NCBI GenBank assembly: GCA_032209605.1
Contig: JASFXZ010000003.1
Coordinates: 29,352,762-29,416,761 of the forward strand
Direction of reading: 5' to 3'
Length of the DNA stretch: 64,000 nucleotides
Source of the DNA: Mactromeris polynyma
Lineage: Eukaryota; Mollusca; Bivalvia; Venerida; Mactridae
The notes beneath the pieces are model-generated. The model did no database searches, was not told the origin of the DNA, and saw nothing but the letters and a program-made list of their open reading frames with translations. Positions 35,955 through 48,693 of this stretch are shown here, in pieces (position 1 is the first letter of the stretch; each line of letters opens with the position of its first letter). A program made the translations under genes and the position numbers.

Positions 35955-36636
35955 AGATCGAACATAGGAAAACGAACAGTTCATCTATGTTAGCCGGTTA
36001 CGCAACAATACAGACATGTTTTCATGGACGGCAGGAAGAATACTCGAGGGTTGTGATGATAAAATTCAAATCGAAGCTCGATCAAATACCGTATCAAACA
36101 TAATCGAGTGTATAGAAGTTTATAATCAGGAAACAAATGATAGATTTAGCAATGTACTCCAAAACACAAAAGCTGTTAGAAAGAACCTTTAAAATTAATG
36201 GCATTATTTTATTTTCTGTTCACTTCATCCTCTCGTTGATGAGTTGTTTGAATTCTGTACTTCACTGGATACCTGAAAGGGTGTATTCATTGAATGCTTT
36301 TTTTTCTTATTGAATGTTTATTTCGCTCAATGTTTGTGTAATATTGTTACATCATTGCAACAATTTAATCCTGTCCTGATATATGTATTGAACATTCAAC
36401 GAATACTTGAAGTCGCTCTACTATAACCGTGTATGTATATATGTACATGTATATTTATAATTGACTTCTTGACAAAAATTATATTGATAGTAAATTAAAC
36501 GAGCTATATTGCCATGATGTATTTAAAGTAAATGTATTATATTATCATGCTGTATTTTAATGTGATGAAGTGGAGTGCATGATTGGTTAAACTGCCATAA
36601 GCAAACCATATGATATTTTTTATATGTATACTTTTT

Positions 36637-36642
36637 AATAAA
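36637..36642 (+). terminator. Polyadenylation signal of the DUSP23-like gene
   Basis: AATAAA about 680 nt after the stop codon at 35952-35954, the first good signal downstream. Confidence 0.55.
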
Positions 36643-36923
36643 AATATCTTGATATGCATGTAGTGATTTGTATATTCAAGTTAAAATTAGAAGCAGTATT
36701 ATACTGCCCGTCATACATCACTGAAATTTGTCAATACCCGGTTGGATAAGCAAGAATACCCAGTTTGATCGATCGTATAACTCAAGTTTAGATACACACA
36801 CTTAAACTGTTCATGGTTGATAAGCGGCTGACTTTCAAAGAACATCTACATACATACAGAATAGGACTAGTCAATTTTAATAAAAGAAAATACACATTTT
36901 AAACATAGAATTGATCTGCTAAA

Positions 36924-39900
36924 ATGACAACGTGTGCTCACATTTTTAACAAAAGTGGAATACGCAGAGTGGTAAGTACAAAGTTTATTGTATGATTTTA
37001 AAACCGTTATTGAGCAAAGTTTACTATAATGTTAAAAATAGATGTAACTGTGTTGCTACGGGACTTCCGTGGCCGACTGGTTATGGTAGCTTGCCTCTCA
37101 CCGCTGTGGGTCAGGTTCTATGCGGGATGTAGAACTAGGCTTACGGAATATCGTTGGTTCCACATGGTTCCAGCTTATACCCAAATATAATGATGGAAGG
37201 GGTACCTGGTGTCTTCCTCCGTTTAATTCATCTGCTCCCGTGCTTATTACTTATTTGTTATTTGTTAATTCTTATTACTTATTTGTTGTTACTTATTTGT
37301 TATTACTTATTTGTTAATTCTTATTACTTATTTGTTATTTCTTATTACTTATTTGTTATTTGTTATTACTTATTTATTATTACTTATTACTTATGTGTTA
37401 CCACTTATTACCTGCTTTCTGATAATCCGTGGGCACATACTGACAGTTAAATTATAAACATAAACAAGAAATCCCAGGATCACCATCACCTAACAGTCAT
37501 GCAGATAACAGTCAAACTATCAAGCATTTCTGACTATTTCCATTTTCGTGCTCTGACAGGCAGATTTGTTAAGACTGTCAGTCTGAATGTCCTGCTGTTT
37601 CTAAAAGCAATGATACATAAAAGTCATATATCGGACTGACAGATTTCCAGAAAGTCTGACAGATTCTGGCACCTTGACACACCAAATGTCCTGCTAGGCA
37701 CAACAATCATTCGCCACAACTGGACCTTAGTAGCACTAACTGTGGAGCCGCCGCGGCGCAGTGGTAACGCATTCGCCTCATGATTGAAGGGTCGTCAGTT
37801 GGAATCCCACCTGCGTCATGACGGAATTCCTTATTGCCTCTCTCTCTCTCTCTTCGACGTGGGTTCCATCTGGAATTATTCTACAGAAGGATTAATATAA
37901 GTTGTAAGAACTAGCTTCCTAATCGAGAATAAATAAATTAGTATAAAGTAAACCTAGGTATGTATTTTTTACGAATCAATCGAGACTTGAACAACACTCA
38001 GACATGGCGAATGATTTTTGAGAATAGCAGGACATTTGGGCTGACAGTCTTAAAATCTGTCAGTCCGAAAGAAAATCTGTCAGTCCAATAAATGACTTTT
38101 ATATATCTTTGCTTTTGCAAATAGTAGGACATTTGGACTGACAGTCTTTAAAAATCTGTCAGTCCGAATATGAAAATAGACATGTCTGACGCGTTATCGG
38201 CATGACTGAACACTGTTGATATAGAATCAACCAAGGCAGCAACAAAACACATTTGGTAAGGGGTCATCTAATGATCATTGCTGTGATGTTTCATGAAGAT
38301 AATTGTCCCTGAGTTTGGGTAAAGAAATCAAGAAACTTTGAATGACAGATGCACAAATTGAACCACGTCCTTATGACAGACATCAGTGTTACAAAAATTA
38401 AACTTTCAGCATGTGCTAGTTGGCTTAAATGTTTATGGAGAGATGCACAGACACTGAAGATGGGCAAGTGTCACTCTGAACAGAATTTACTTCCTGCTCA
38501 TGTCAGCTAAAATGGATAATTGATAAGCCTTGGAAATATTAGCGATCAGATTTCAATGAAGGCCAGTGTAAACTAGAGGTTTTTTTTTAAACAAAAACAT
38601 ACAGCTCCCCCATGGTGACCTTGACCATGAGTGGGTGTGCCTGTTATGTCTTTTAATATTTTTATTATGTCTGTAATCGAAACAGTGTTAGAAATAAGCA
38701 CTTGTCCACTTGCCCGACAATGTTGAAAATTGGCAGGGCAAGTTGATGTCCAAAGTTACTGTTCCTCTGGGCAAGTGAAATTTCCATGAAACATTTTATA
38801 GTTTTCAGCACTTTTAAGGTCTTTTGCATTTTGTTTGTTATATTTATTGCAATTCACAGGACAATTTTCAAAGATTTGACCATTTGAAAAATCTTTAGGT
38901 CAGTCTGTTACTGAAAATGCAAATGATTTATCCAATTCTTATGCTAGCTAAACAAATGGAACAAGATGAATATATAGCAAAAACAAATTCGATCAGTGAA
39001 CAAGAATATGTACATAATGAGGGCAACTTGAAAAGGTAACGGACAAGCTGAAGTTATTATGAACTTGCTCTGTGGGCAACTTGGGTTCAAAAAATATTTC
39101 TAACACTGGGAAACATTGATAACTAGGGTGCAAGATTCATGAAAATCTTTGAATGTATCAAGAAGATACAGAACAACATAAAATAGAAAGGAATTTTAAC
39201 TAATACTGTACTTTAGCAGGTATTGACACTTTCTTCCTTTTTTCCTTGCTCATCTTCTTCCTCCCTAATTGTATTTAGTGAACAAGGCTTTTATTTTTTG
39301 GCCAAATATTCAGCCTGAAAGGAAATAAGTTATAACTAGAGTTGTGTCCATTAGGGCTGGGACTGGAATTCGGATATCCGTTTAGCTAGCAAGTCGGGTA
39401 ATGCTGCTACCCATGTAGTAAATTTCTACCCGGCTACAAATAACAGTTCTAACTTCTCATCACGTTTCATACAAGTTTTCAGAAATAAAAGTCCCTGACA
39501 TTTCCCGGATGGCAAGCAAAATTCTTTACATTTTTGCACGGTTGAACGCGTGATGGACATTTCAAGAGCGACAAAGCAAGAAATAATTTGAGCTGTGTCT
39601 CCATTTTCTAAAGAAAACATGCATTTTAAAATACAGACGATCTTGAATGAAAGAATTCCCTGACATTTTCTGAATTTCAACTTAGTATATGTACACTGAA
39701 AAACATTTCCAGAAAGATGCAATGCCATGGCTGGAGTTTGCGCAAATGTTTTCTTAAAGCATGTGACCTGAGTGCAAAAACGGGCATAAAAGAAAACTGC
39801 TGAGAAGTACTCAAATATGATTGTAAAGCCCAGTAACTAGAAAAGAGTTCTGAAATCTCAGTTTTCCATTGTATCATAATCAATGCATGATCGTGATGAT

Positions 39901-42900
39901 AAAGACGTGTTTGCCAATTCCATAGCTGACGGACCTATACCAGTATGCTGCAAGACCAAAGAACGGGCTTGTGTCACCATTTCATGATTTTGGGCAGAGA
40001 CATACATGTAGAAAACAAAGATAAGCTCCTGGATTGTATGATAAAATATCACCCATGGCATCTTGTTAACAGTATGTGGCTAAAAGACATTAAATCAGAA
40101 ATATTATATTTTCTGAAAGGTTAATCTTCAAAACAGCTGCAATTAAATATATTTCCATGTTTTGCATTATCGTTGTAGTTTTACCCCCAACACAATACAT
40201 GTATGTATTTGATTAAGTTAAGGAAAAAAGTAGAATTTATAACAAAAATGATGTTACTAGGATTTTTTTTTACTGCTGTTTTAAACACTAAAATCAATAT
40301 CACATTTTAGAAAAATCTTGCAGTTATAGAAGAAACCTTAACCTTTAAGTAAATGTACAGTTTATTGGTGTAGACTAAATATTTTTCAAGTTTTAGTTGT
40401 TACAGAACTGGCAATATTTGGTTATTTGTACTGCCATGCATGATATCTTGATATGTAAAGAAGGAGCTGCTAATCTCTGTTTTCTATGTCTCTGTTTTGG
40501 GAAACTAAATCCATTCAACTACATAAAAGACTGATTGGTAAACTCAAGGTCTATTAAAAGTTGTAAAGAAATATCTTATCTTTTGTTTAAGATAGCCATT
40601 AATATTTGCAACATCAGTCTTTGAACAGGAATCAATGAATTGTGTTTAAGATAGCCATTAATATTTGCAACATCAGTCTTTGAACAGGAATCAATGAATT
40701 GTTGGCAGATGTTTCATAGAGATCAGCTCTTAAAATGGTGTCACCTGTTGCACAGTGTTCAGATGTACCCAGTGAGCACATAAACCACACTGGACTTAGG
40801 AATGCTTTTACAAAATACCAGTCCATATTCCATAATCAAAATGGTGTAATGAAATGATTCTAGACACTGCAAACTGCAGGTTTATGAAATGAAAGGACAG
40901 TTTGATACCTCGGAAAAATTACAAGTAGCCAGGGCCGTAAATTACACTGAGGCATGTAGGCAGTTGCCTCCTATTGCGGGCTGACCCCGAAAAAAAATTA
41001 TCATTTTTTGTCTAAAAAGGGTCCAAAAATTTTTTTTGCCTCGCTCCGGTCGGCGGGGTGCCTCCCCTTCCAGGGGAGGCAATTTACGGCCCTGGTAGCA
41101 GTAAATTGAAATAAGGAGGTATACCCCATGTAGTACTTCCTGTACAGACTGTGAAAAGGGTGTTAGATATGATGTTTTCACATTTAGAGAAGTAGTCGGT
41201 ATGCAAGTAACAAACACTGAAATCAGACTTGATATTTATTGAAATTCAATATTATGGGAGATCGAAATGTAAAATCTTGACAAAACAAAATAAACTGTCT
41301 TCTTGCAGAGTGGGCAACACCTTAGGAGAAGGTACAGTACGTTTATTTAGACGATGTAAAAAGGGCGTCGCCTTGTTACAGTCGCAAATTAAGTAGATAA
41401 AATGTTAAAACGGTTCATGAGGACTACAAACGTGTATAACAATCTTTTTCTCCATCAGATTTCCCTGAACGAACTCAAAGGTTTCGAGCGAACAAGATGC
41501 CACCCTATATTTCAGTATATATGCTGCTAAATGATTTTTATTCTTCAGTTCTTCCGAAAGAAAGTAATCATCATTGGTATGATATGTGTGGGTATATGCT
41601 ATGTTCTGACTGGGCTAAATATGTACCTTACCAGTAAAGGCAAATTTCCGTCAAAAGCATCTGCTCGTGGAATTATCCCTGCAGGTAACGTACTTTTACA
41701 ACAATCAAACAGTTTATTTTGTGTACGTTGTATTAAAGAATATGATAATACACTCAAATGCATTTCTGTTTTGTTTCTTCTTATTTTGTCATACTATTCA
41801 ACACTAAAATATCGTGAAATATGAAATAACTACATTAAAACCTCGGCAATTAGACCGCCCTTGTGATCCATGAGAACTGGTTTTCTAATTGAGGTGGTCT
41901 TAATATTGAGGTAGCATTAAGAGCAAAACAGTGAAAATGGACTTGAAAAGTGTGTTCTCAATATTGAGGTGGTCTTAAAAATGAGACTCTACTGTATTTG
42001 TATTTATTGATTCTTACCCATGCCTCAATATTTTGAAAACCCAAATACCTATGTGATTGTAGAAAATCTGCTCATTAAAATTTCAAAATCAAGAAATTGA
42101 GTAGATCACAGAAAATTATCTAAGCACTAGCGCACATAATTAAATGAAAGTTTTTGTTTTGACACTATGTTCGGAGCGTAACAGCATTTGTTACCGAATT
42201 CATTCTTGCTGGAACCGTCTGGGCATCAAGACAGATTACAATATTTAAAGGGAGAAAGAAGATTTGATGGAAAATGCGAAAATACAAAATGGAACGACTG
42301 GTCAAAATCACTGGTAAAACTTTGGTTTCCTTGGCATCAATAACTGAAATACATGTATTCTTGATACGAGCCATAACAAATAAAAAGTAGAAGGATGAAA
42401 AAAAGAGAGAACGCTTAAGCGAATCCGGATACAATGTTTGCCGGACCTCTTCTTCACTGTTTGGGTTCATACAGAGACATGATTGCCCGTACTTGACCTT
42501 TTTATCATTTTATTGTAGAGTATGTGTCCACTAGTAATCAAGACGCTGGAGAAACACCTATTGTCATAATAGCATACATGCGCTCTGGTTCGACTCTGAC
42601 AGGAAATATTGTGGAAAGGCATCCAAAAACATTTTATATTTTCGAGCCGCTGCATCATCTTTTACAGCAGTACCTGACTCAAACTGAAAAAACACTTCTG
42701 GGTTTTAAATTCAAGTAAGTTCTTTGTTTGAAATTCACTGTTTGTTTTTGGTAACCTGTTTCCATTGCTAAAGTTGATATCGTTGGTTTATGGAATGTAA
42801 TCAAGCATGACAGACGTCATTGTGTAAGCTTATATTTATTGATGAAACCAAATAACAAACTGTATAGCATATTCAGTAATGCAATAAGCGAAAAATACAA

Positions 42901-44188
42901 ATGTAAATGTATAAAGGTTTAACTAAGACATACGTACTTTGTTTTTTTTGTCTAGATACATAATTTGTATGTAGTAGGTGGTTGACAACATTTATCGTCT
43001 CTTGTTTTATTCAGGTGTAAATTGGTTGGTTGAAAAAAACCAGACTTGACTCAGTCTCCACGTTTATATGTCAAAGGTTCTACTGATGACCAGGTTAGAC
43101 ATTTGATGAGAGAGATAATCATCGATATCCCAAAGTAGGAGTATATTTTGCTGTATACTCATCAGTCAGCAAGTATAGTTGGCGCGACTTGATTATCCTC
43201 CCAACGTTTGAGAACTAATCTCACGAAAGTATCCACCCTTGATCAAACCGATATTAAGCTATTCTCAATGTTCCCCAAAGACCTAAATGATATTTATGTC
43301 TTTGATGTTCACATTGCTTATTCCACAGTTAGTGCTCGTGCAGCATATATCGCGACAACTACGTTTCATATTATTTATTTCAGAAATGTTCGCCCTTCAA
43401 TGTCGATCAAGGAGGAAGCGCAGGCAATATTCCGCGCATGGTTTACTTGTGATATTGAGTTTATCCTTGACAAACCTTACAGATACTTCTTTACTTTCTT
43501 CAGAATGGGTATGAAAACAAACAAACTTGTGAATTGTCTGAACCAAACTGCCAAGTATGGTATAAAATATTCTACAACGTGTACATCATTATTAAAATCC
43601 CAGTGTCTTAATTCCAAACACAAAGTTATTAAAACAATACGAACACCAATCCATTGGATATATGAATTGATGAACGAGTTTCCTACTATGAAAATCATTC
43701 ATTTAGTTCGGGATCCTAGAGCTATCATAACTTCTCAACGACGATTCATAGGCGAGTGTGCGCGGGAACAGGGTGGCATTGTTGGATGTTCGAGATTACT
43801 TTGTACCAATATGGAGGATGACCTTACTATGTTTGAAGTGTTCAACAAAATGTTTCCTGGACGCACAGTGAGGCTCAAGTTTGAAGACTTAGCAACAGAT
43901 CCTTTGAATACAACGCAAGCTTTATATAAATTTTTAAACTTTCAATTGACCTATTCAGTAACATCGTACGTTAGAAAAATTACAATGTCTGGCCGAAGTC
44001 CAGTACATGTGTTAGATCCTGTGAGACCAGATTCAAGGACCAGTGTGGATGAGTGGAGAAAAAAATTGTCACAACGGGATCTAGACATCATTCAACACAT
44101 ATGTAGATATACCATGGATCAATTGTCATACCGTCATTTTATTATGCCTCACTATGATAAGACAAATAAAAGCTTAATTGTGCCATAA
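36924..44188 (+). CDS. Carbohydrate 6-O-sulfotransferase-like, Golgi type II membrane protein
   Basis: Four exons, 36924-36971, 41549-41684, 42519-42714 and 43384-44188, join in phase to give 394 residues, close to the 400 usual for CHST1-7. A short basic cytoplasmic tail (MTTCAHIFNKSGIRRV-FFRKK) precedes one membrane anchor (VIIIGMICVGICYVLTGL), then a stem. The 5'-phosphosulfate loop is IIAYMRSGSTLTGNI and the 3'-phosphate motif is IIHLVRDPRAIITSQR; both PAPS-binding motifs are intact. Such enzymes move sulfate from PAPS to the 6-OH of Gal, GlcNAc or GalNAc in glycans; the acceptor cannot be predicted here. The first exon is only 16 codons and 4.6 kb away, but its GTAAGT donor, phase 0 and membrane topology all fit. 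AATAAA is at 44674. Confidence 0.85.
37066..37240 (+). mobile_element. tRNA-derived SINE followed by a TTATTACTTATTTG-type tract
   Basis: Head 'ccgtggccgactggttatgg' (A-box-like) with a poor B box; body 'cccaaatataatgatgg' and 'gtacctggtgtcttcctccg'. A microsatellite of TTATTACTTATTTGT variants follows (about 37245-37410) and looks like an expanded 3' tail. Confidence 0.5.
37529..38190. mobile_element. Foldback element with long inverted arms and a nested SINE
   Basis: The left arm (37529-37720) and right arm (about 38000-38190) are inverted copies of each other. Shared pieces include 'aggacatttgg' / its complement, 'gactgacagatt', 'aaaagtcat' and 'aatcattcgcca'. The right arm carries the 'aggacatt...ctgtcagtcc' piece twice. 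A tRNA-derived SINE occupies the loop. Non-coding. Confidence 0.75.
37742..37960 (+). mobile_element. tRNA-derived SINE nested in a foldback element
   Basis: Head 'cggcgcagtggtaacgcatt' (A box) and 'gtcagttggaatccc' (B-box-like). The body has a short (CT)n run at 37838-37854 and ends in an A-rich segment 'aataaataaattag'. It sits between the arms of the foldback element at 37529-38190. Confidence 0.65.
38683..39108. mobile_element. hAT-like non-autonomous element
   Basis: 426 bp with inverted ends CAGTGTTAGAAATA and TATTTCTAACACTG. Just inside these, both ends carry 'cttgccc'-type motifs in inverted form ('gggcaa'). No coding frame. The target duplication is not clear (only GAAA shared). Confidence 0.65.
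40585..40702. repeat. 59-bp tandem duplication
   Basis: The segment starting gtttaagatagccattaata is repeated exactly once at a 59-bp offset (40585 and 40644). Near identity implies a recent event. Confidence 0.95.
40930..41094. mobile_element. hAT-like MITE
   Basis: 165 bp with ends CAGGGCCGTAAATT and AATTTACGGCCCTG. GTAGC is found directly outside both ends, the remnant of a target-site duplication. The interior has mirrored 'gcctcc' motifs. Confidence 0.75.
41833..41994. mobile_element. pogo/Tigger-like MITE, copy 4
   Basis: Ends CATTAAAACCTC and GAGACTCTACTG, flanked by TA. Contains 'gaggtggtcttaatattgag' and 'gcaaaacagtgaaaatgg', as in copy 3 at 13560, in the same orientation. It is in the sulfotransferase intron between exons 2 and 3. 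Confidence 0.8.
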
Positions 44189-44195
44189 TTATCGG

Positions 44196-44435
44196 AAGGC
44201 CCACCAGGTTATCTCAGTGGTTAGCACACTTGGCTGTTACTTGGGAGGTCCTGGTTCGATTACCAGACTGTGCAGGTCTCGTCATTCTGTGACATTTGGC
44301 TGTGGTTACATGTATTTGTCTTCTGTTTCTTATTTATGCTGAGAAGTTGTCAGCTGCTTGCAGAAGGGGAAGTTAATTCTGGTTGATAATTTGAGGAAAA
44401 CTGATAAGGTCAAGTGACTGTCATACATGTATAGA
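44196..44435 (+). mobile_element. tRNA-derived SINE
   Basis: Head with A box 'ttatctcagtggttagcac' and B box GGTTCGATTACC. The body 'gagaagttgtcagctgcttg' with 'ctggttgat' matches the elements at 4506 and 23996. It begins 8 bp after the sulfotransferase stop codon, so it forms part of that gene's 3' UTR. Confidence 0.75.
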
Positions 44436-44673
44436 ACTGGAAAATTGTCGTAAAATTGTGTCACGTCCAACCTATTAAAAATTGGTATGCTGAAATTGTA
44501 TAATCTATCATATATATTCACACTACTTCAACCAAAGACTGTACTAAATAGATATTCAGATAAGTTCAAAGCAGATACGACTGATTCTTTGCAATTTACA
44601 ATGCATGTTGGACATTTATTGATCATTTTGTTTTAATTATATGTGCTTGTATCATGAAATTCTCTACTTCCTC

Positions 44674-44679
44674 AATAAA
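44674..44679 (+). terminator. Polyadenylation signal of the sulfotransferase gene
   Basis: AATAAA 486 nt after the stop, beyond the SINE in the 3' UTR. Confidence 0.55.
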
Positions 44680-45515
44680 GTTATTTGTATTAATTAGCAT
44701 GTTAATTAACATAATTTATATCTGATATCTGGTCTTTTTGTTTGTTCCAAAGTTGCACATGTTTGGAGACTTATTCAGAATGCTTAAGCAATTTATCAAT
44801 TTTTTGTTTCTTCTTTTTAACGTGTCCTGGAATATTGTCAATATAAGATTCTTTCCAATCTGATGAAAGAAAATGCAGATTTCGATCCACCATTTTTAAC
44901 AAATGTCCAGAGGTACATTTTTTCAACTCATATTTTTACATTTTTTAAATTTCTGACAGACATTGTTTGAGATCAATCAACATTTTACACTCGGTCTTCC
45001 ATGTTGTTAGCATTGCTGTACAATAGTTCTGTTTGTATACACTTCAAAATAAGTTTCTTATGGTTCTCTGGTATATCTGGCAATTATGTAAACTTAGAGT
45101 GCTTTATTCATGTAAATATCATATCATATGTACACAACACTGATAAGACATAAATAAAGGTAACTACTACTACAGGCATGGGAATGGAGTTTTTTTAAAT
45201 CAGCAGAACTTTTCAGGAGGGGTTGCCTCAGGCGCTCGGGTGGCCCCAGGGTGGGGATCATATGGGAGGGCCCCAGCAAACCCGAATCCACTGAGAATTA
45301 TCTTGCCTGCTACTACTATCATTTAACAGAATACACTGAGAGAAAAATAAACAAGAGTACATGTTTAGTGATATTTTGATGAGATAAATTACAAAACAAT
45401 ATGTACAAGCATAATTTAAAAATATTTGAGTAACTATTAATGATTAAATTACAAATATTCAACTAATCAGTATTCCATTGATATGAAAATGTCACAATGC
45501 AGTATCAAACACAGC

Positions 45516-45521
45516 TTTATT
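45516..45521 (-). terminator. Polyadenylation signal of NME5
   Basis: AATAAA on the minus strand, about 205 nt beyond the NME5 stop at 45725-45727. Confidence 0.5.
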
Positions 45522-45724
45522 AACAACATATCACAGACGGTTTTCACAAATATACTGTATCCAAGAATGTCACTGAGATAAAATAATGTTCTAGGTAATT
45601 TCATTTTGTAAGATAATGTAAAGAAACATATTTCTGTACTCTTAAATACTAATAACACATCTTTTTTCAGTTATGAATAACGCATATTTTGAATTAGAAA
45701 CTTCTATTTCTCAGATGACAGAAA

Positions 45725-48693
45725 TCAATTATCTGGTTCTTGTACTCTTATTGAAGCAACTTTTGGTTTGTTTGGGTTATTTTCCAGTAGCCAATCAGCA
45801 AGCCACACCTAAAAAAAATATATGTTATCAAATTGAATACTAAATTAACAAACCAAACATCCGAATAACACAGGTTCTGATGCAAACTTAACACAGTGAA
45901 AAAAAGAAATTACAAAGGTACATTACAAGTGGATTGTATTTAATATATGTATGTGATGCATTAAATGTCAAGGTTGAAATATGCTCACTTTAAATGCAGC
46001 CAAAGCTTTTCATTTTCAATTTCATCAGCATTACCTTAAGAAACGTGCATGTTAAACAAAATAATACTGTTAACCTAAAGTTTTAACAATATTATACATA
46101 CATACAAGCACGACCATAACAATACCTGTATTAGTGACGTTGGTTATTATGACTGAGTATTTCCCAATCAAAGTTTTGAGATAAAAAACAAAGTGCTTTT
46201 TTTAAGTAGATTTTTTGGAGGCTTAATTACTATTAATTAAACGACGAACATGGAAATATTTATTAGTATTTGATAATTCGTTTTTTTGAATATTGAAGAA
46301 GATAATATTTTTTAAGAATTATGTACATTCTGACGCGTCATCATCATGTTGTAACTTACTTTGGCATCTTTTTTTAATATTGGAATTGCTATATTAAGAA
46401 AAGTAGACTTCAAATTTTTATACTTTTGGTTTTAAATGAAAGTTGAAACAAATATCTGTTAGAAAATGTAAAACCTGAAAATGAACTTATATGGTCACTA
46501 ACAAAGGTTCTGTTGTGACCCAGCTCATATGTATTTGAAGATGTTCAAAAACATCTAGCAAAAGTTTCCCTAAGGTCTCAGCTAAATACTGACAACAACT
46601 TACCACAGGATCAACAGGTTTCTGTTTGCACAGTTCAGTGAGACCTTTCAGTAATGTAGGATTTACTTTTCTGGACAAAAAATCTTTTGATGCCTGACCA
46701 ACTGGAACTGGCTCTATAACACCTATAATAGATAAATCAAATTATATACTTTATATCCATTATCAGCATGAAATTTATGGACAACAGATACATTTCAACC
46801 AGTTTCATGTGGAAGAATTGTTGAGTTGTTTTGTAGGGTATAGTGTCACTGGAAAAGCCAATATGATAGTGTACATGTATAACAAATTGTATTAAAACAT
46901 GTTTATAAAAAGATACAAGAAACAAAGAATTAAACACCAAATTGAGTAATGTGTCATAATTGCATAAAAAAACAAATATAAAGTCAAGAAGAAATTATAA
47001 TTCTACAATAACTTACTGTCTGGGAAAAAGAATCTGATTTCTCTCTCTGAAGAAGTAAAACTTTCACTACCATGAAGTGCATTTCTTTGATCATCTGTTC
47101 CATATATGGCTCTGAGGCTGCAATGGAAAGTATTGAATCATAAGTTTTTGCCAGTTAAAATGGTTTCTTGTGGAATCAACACAGGTTTATTTGAAACTTA
47201 TTTATTGTACATTGATTGCGGAACTAGTTATTACAACTTGTATTGAAAACCCTAGGTTACTACTACCAGGATTCCTAACCGGTACCTAAGCCTAATTCAG
47301 GGATTGTGAAGACTATGAAAGGATGTCAGCCATGAAAGGATTCCAACCCACAGTCTCAGATCAGGCCGCAGGCAATCTAGCTCCTAGACCAAAATGTCTC
47401 CTAATGAACATAGGTAAATTCTCAACGATACTTGGTGAATTATTTAAGCAGAATTAAAAACATTAATACACTGTGGTATCACGACTTGTAGAATATATCA
47501 AAATATTTTTGCAAGTAAAATGCAGCTAAAGATGCCACAGACATGGAAAAAATGCTAGTCCAAGAATGACACACAGTTAATTGTAAAAGTCAAATGTGAT
47601 AACTGATATACATGTTCATTGTATACATAGAAAATATTACCAATCTGGATGTGTCTGTCTTGCTTTTATTGTGTTAGTTGGGCCAATCAATTCTCTCCAG
47701 TATGATATAGCTTGATCTTTTGCAATGACAAGAGCAATCACAGGTCCACTTGACATGTATGCAACAAGACTGGCAAAGAACAATTTCCCATAGTGCTCTG
47801 CATAAAAGTCACTAGCCTGTTCTGGTGTTAAATGCACTCGTCTTTTCTGAAATTATTATCAATTATATGATTTAAACATTATCGTGGTTATTTTGTTCAC
47901 AAAGTATTGAGAGTTTCAAAATGTTAAAATACCTGTCACCATTTCTAGGAATTAAAAACTGCACAGATCCTACATGCCAATGAGTAGTAAAATATTCAGA
48001 CTTCTAATCAAGTACTATACTGGTTGCAATATCATTTATTGTCCATATTTATGTATTATGCTATATTGTTTCAATGTAGGTGTTGTTGTCAAAAAACCAA
48101 TATACTGTGACGCCGGAAGTTATGCGAAAAGAGCAGCAAACATTAGTTTCATATTTATACAAATTAAATAGAGACATACTCTTTTCTACTATTAAAATGA
48201 CTATTATATACATGTATATTAGGTAAAGTAAAAATTAGATCTTATTTTACGACCACATTTCACGGTAAGAGTGTGAACCAATCACGTTTTGATGAAGTGT
48301 TTCAATGTGAAATTCAATTTCTAACAAAATAATGAGTGTGCCTGGACCAGATTTGTGTTAATTTATGCATTAAATCACCAGACTATTACTGCTAACAATT
48401 TAAACATATGTCTTATCAATAATGAATTTATCATCTGATACGCGTATACGCTTAACAATAAGCACACTGAAATATAACGGTGGTTTTATTTTTGTTTATA
48501 TCAACAACACCCCCCACCCACATCTAAAACATTTAACAACAATCACCTGTAAGACCGCAAATCCAGATCTTAGGATAATATCCTCGATTTCCTCGGCTTT
48601 GTGCACAGCATCTGGCTTAATAATAGCGAGTGTCCTCTCAACGTATATGTGAGGAGGATCCATTCCCATTTCATCTATGTTTCCACCCGTCAT
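45725..48693 (-). CDS. NME5: NME5, nucleoside diphosphate kinase-like protein 5 (cilium-associated)
   Basis: Five minus-strand exons, 48547-48693, 47641-47846, 47017-47117, 46604-46722 and 45725-45808, join in phase to give 218 residues (human about 212). The NDPK domain starts ERTLAIIKPDAVHKAEEIED and includes YGKLFFASLVAYMSSGP and the motif RNALHGSESF, which keeps the histidine phosphorylated in NDP kinases. The C-terminal helix pair (NPTLLKGLTELCKQKPVDPV, VWLADWLLENNPNKP) is the Dpy-30-like motif that docks proteins into radial-spoke or adaptor complexes. In other animals NME5 is a ciliary/flagellar axoneme protein, and group-II NMEs usually have little kinase activity. The gene appears complete; promoter lies just above 48693. 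Confidence 0.95.
47230..47405 (-). mobile_element. tRNA-derived SINE, minus strand
   Basis: On the minus strand a head 'ttggtctaggagctagattg' and B-box-like 'gggttggaatcc' are seen. The phrase 'cctaattcagggattgtgaa' is shared with the SINE at 18725. It lies in an NME5 intron, in the same orientation as the gene. Confidence 0.6.

Noticed and set aside
43014..43383. Extra sulfotransferase exon starting after the CAG at about 43015
   Set aside because: The frame meets a stop soon after, and exons 42714 and 43384 already join in phase with a family-like length.
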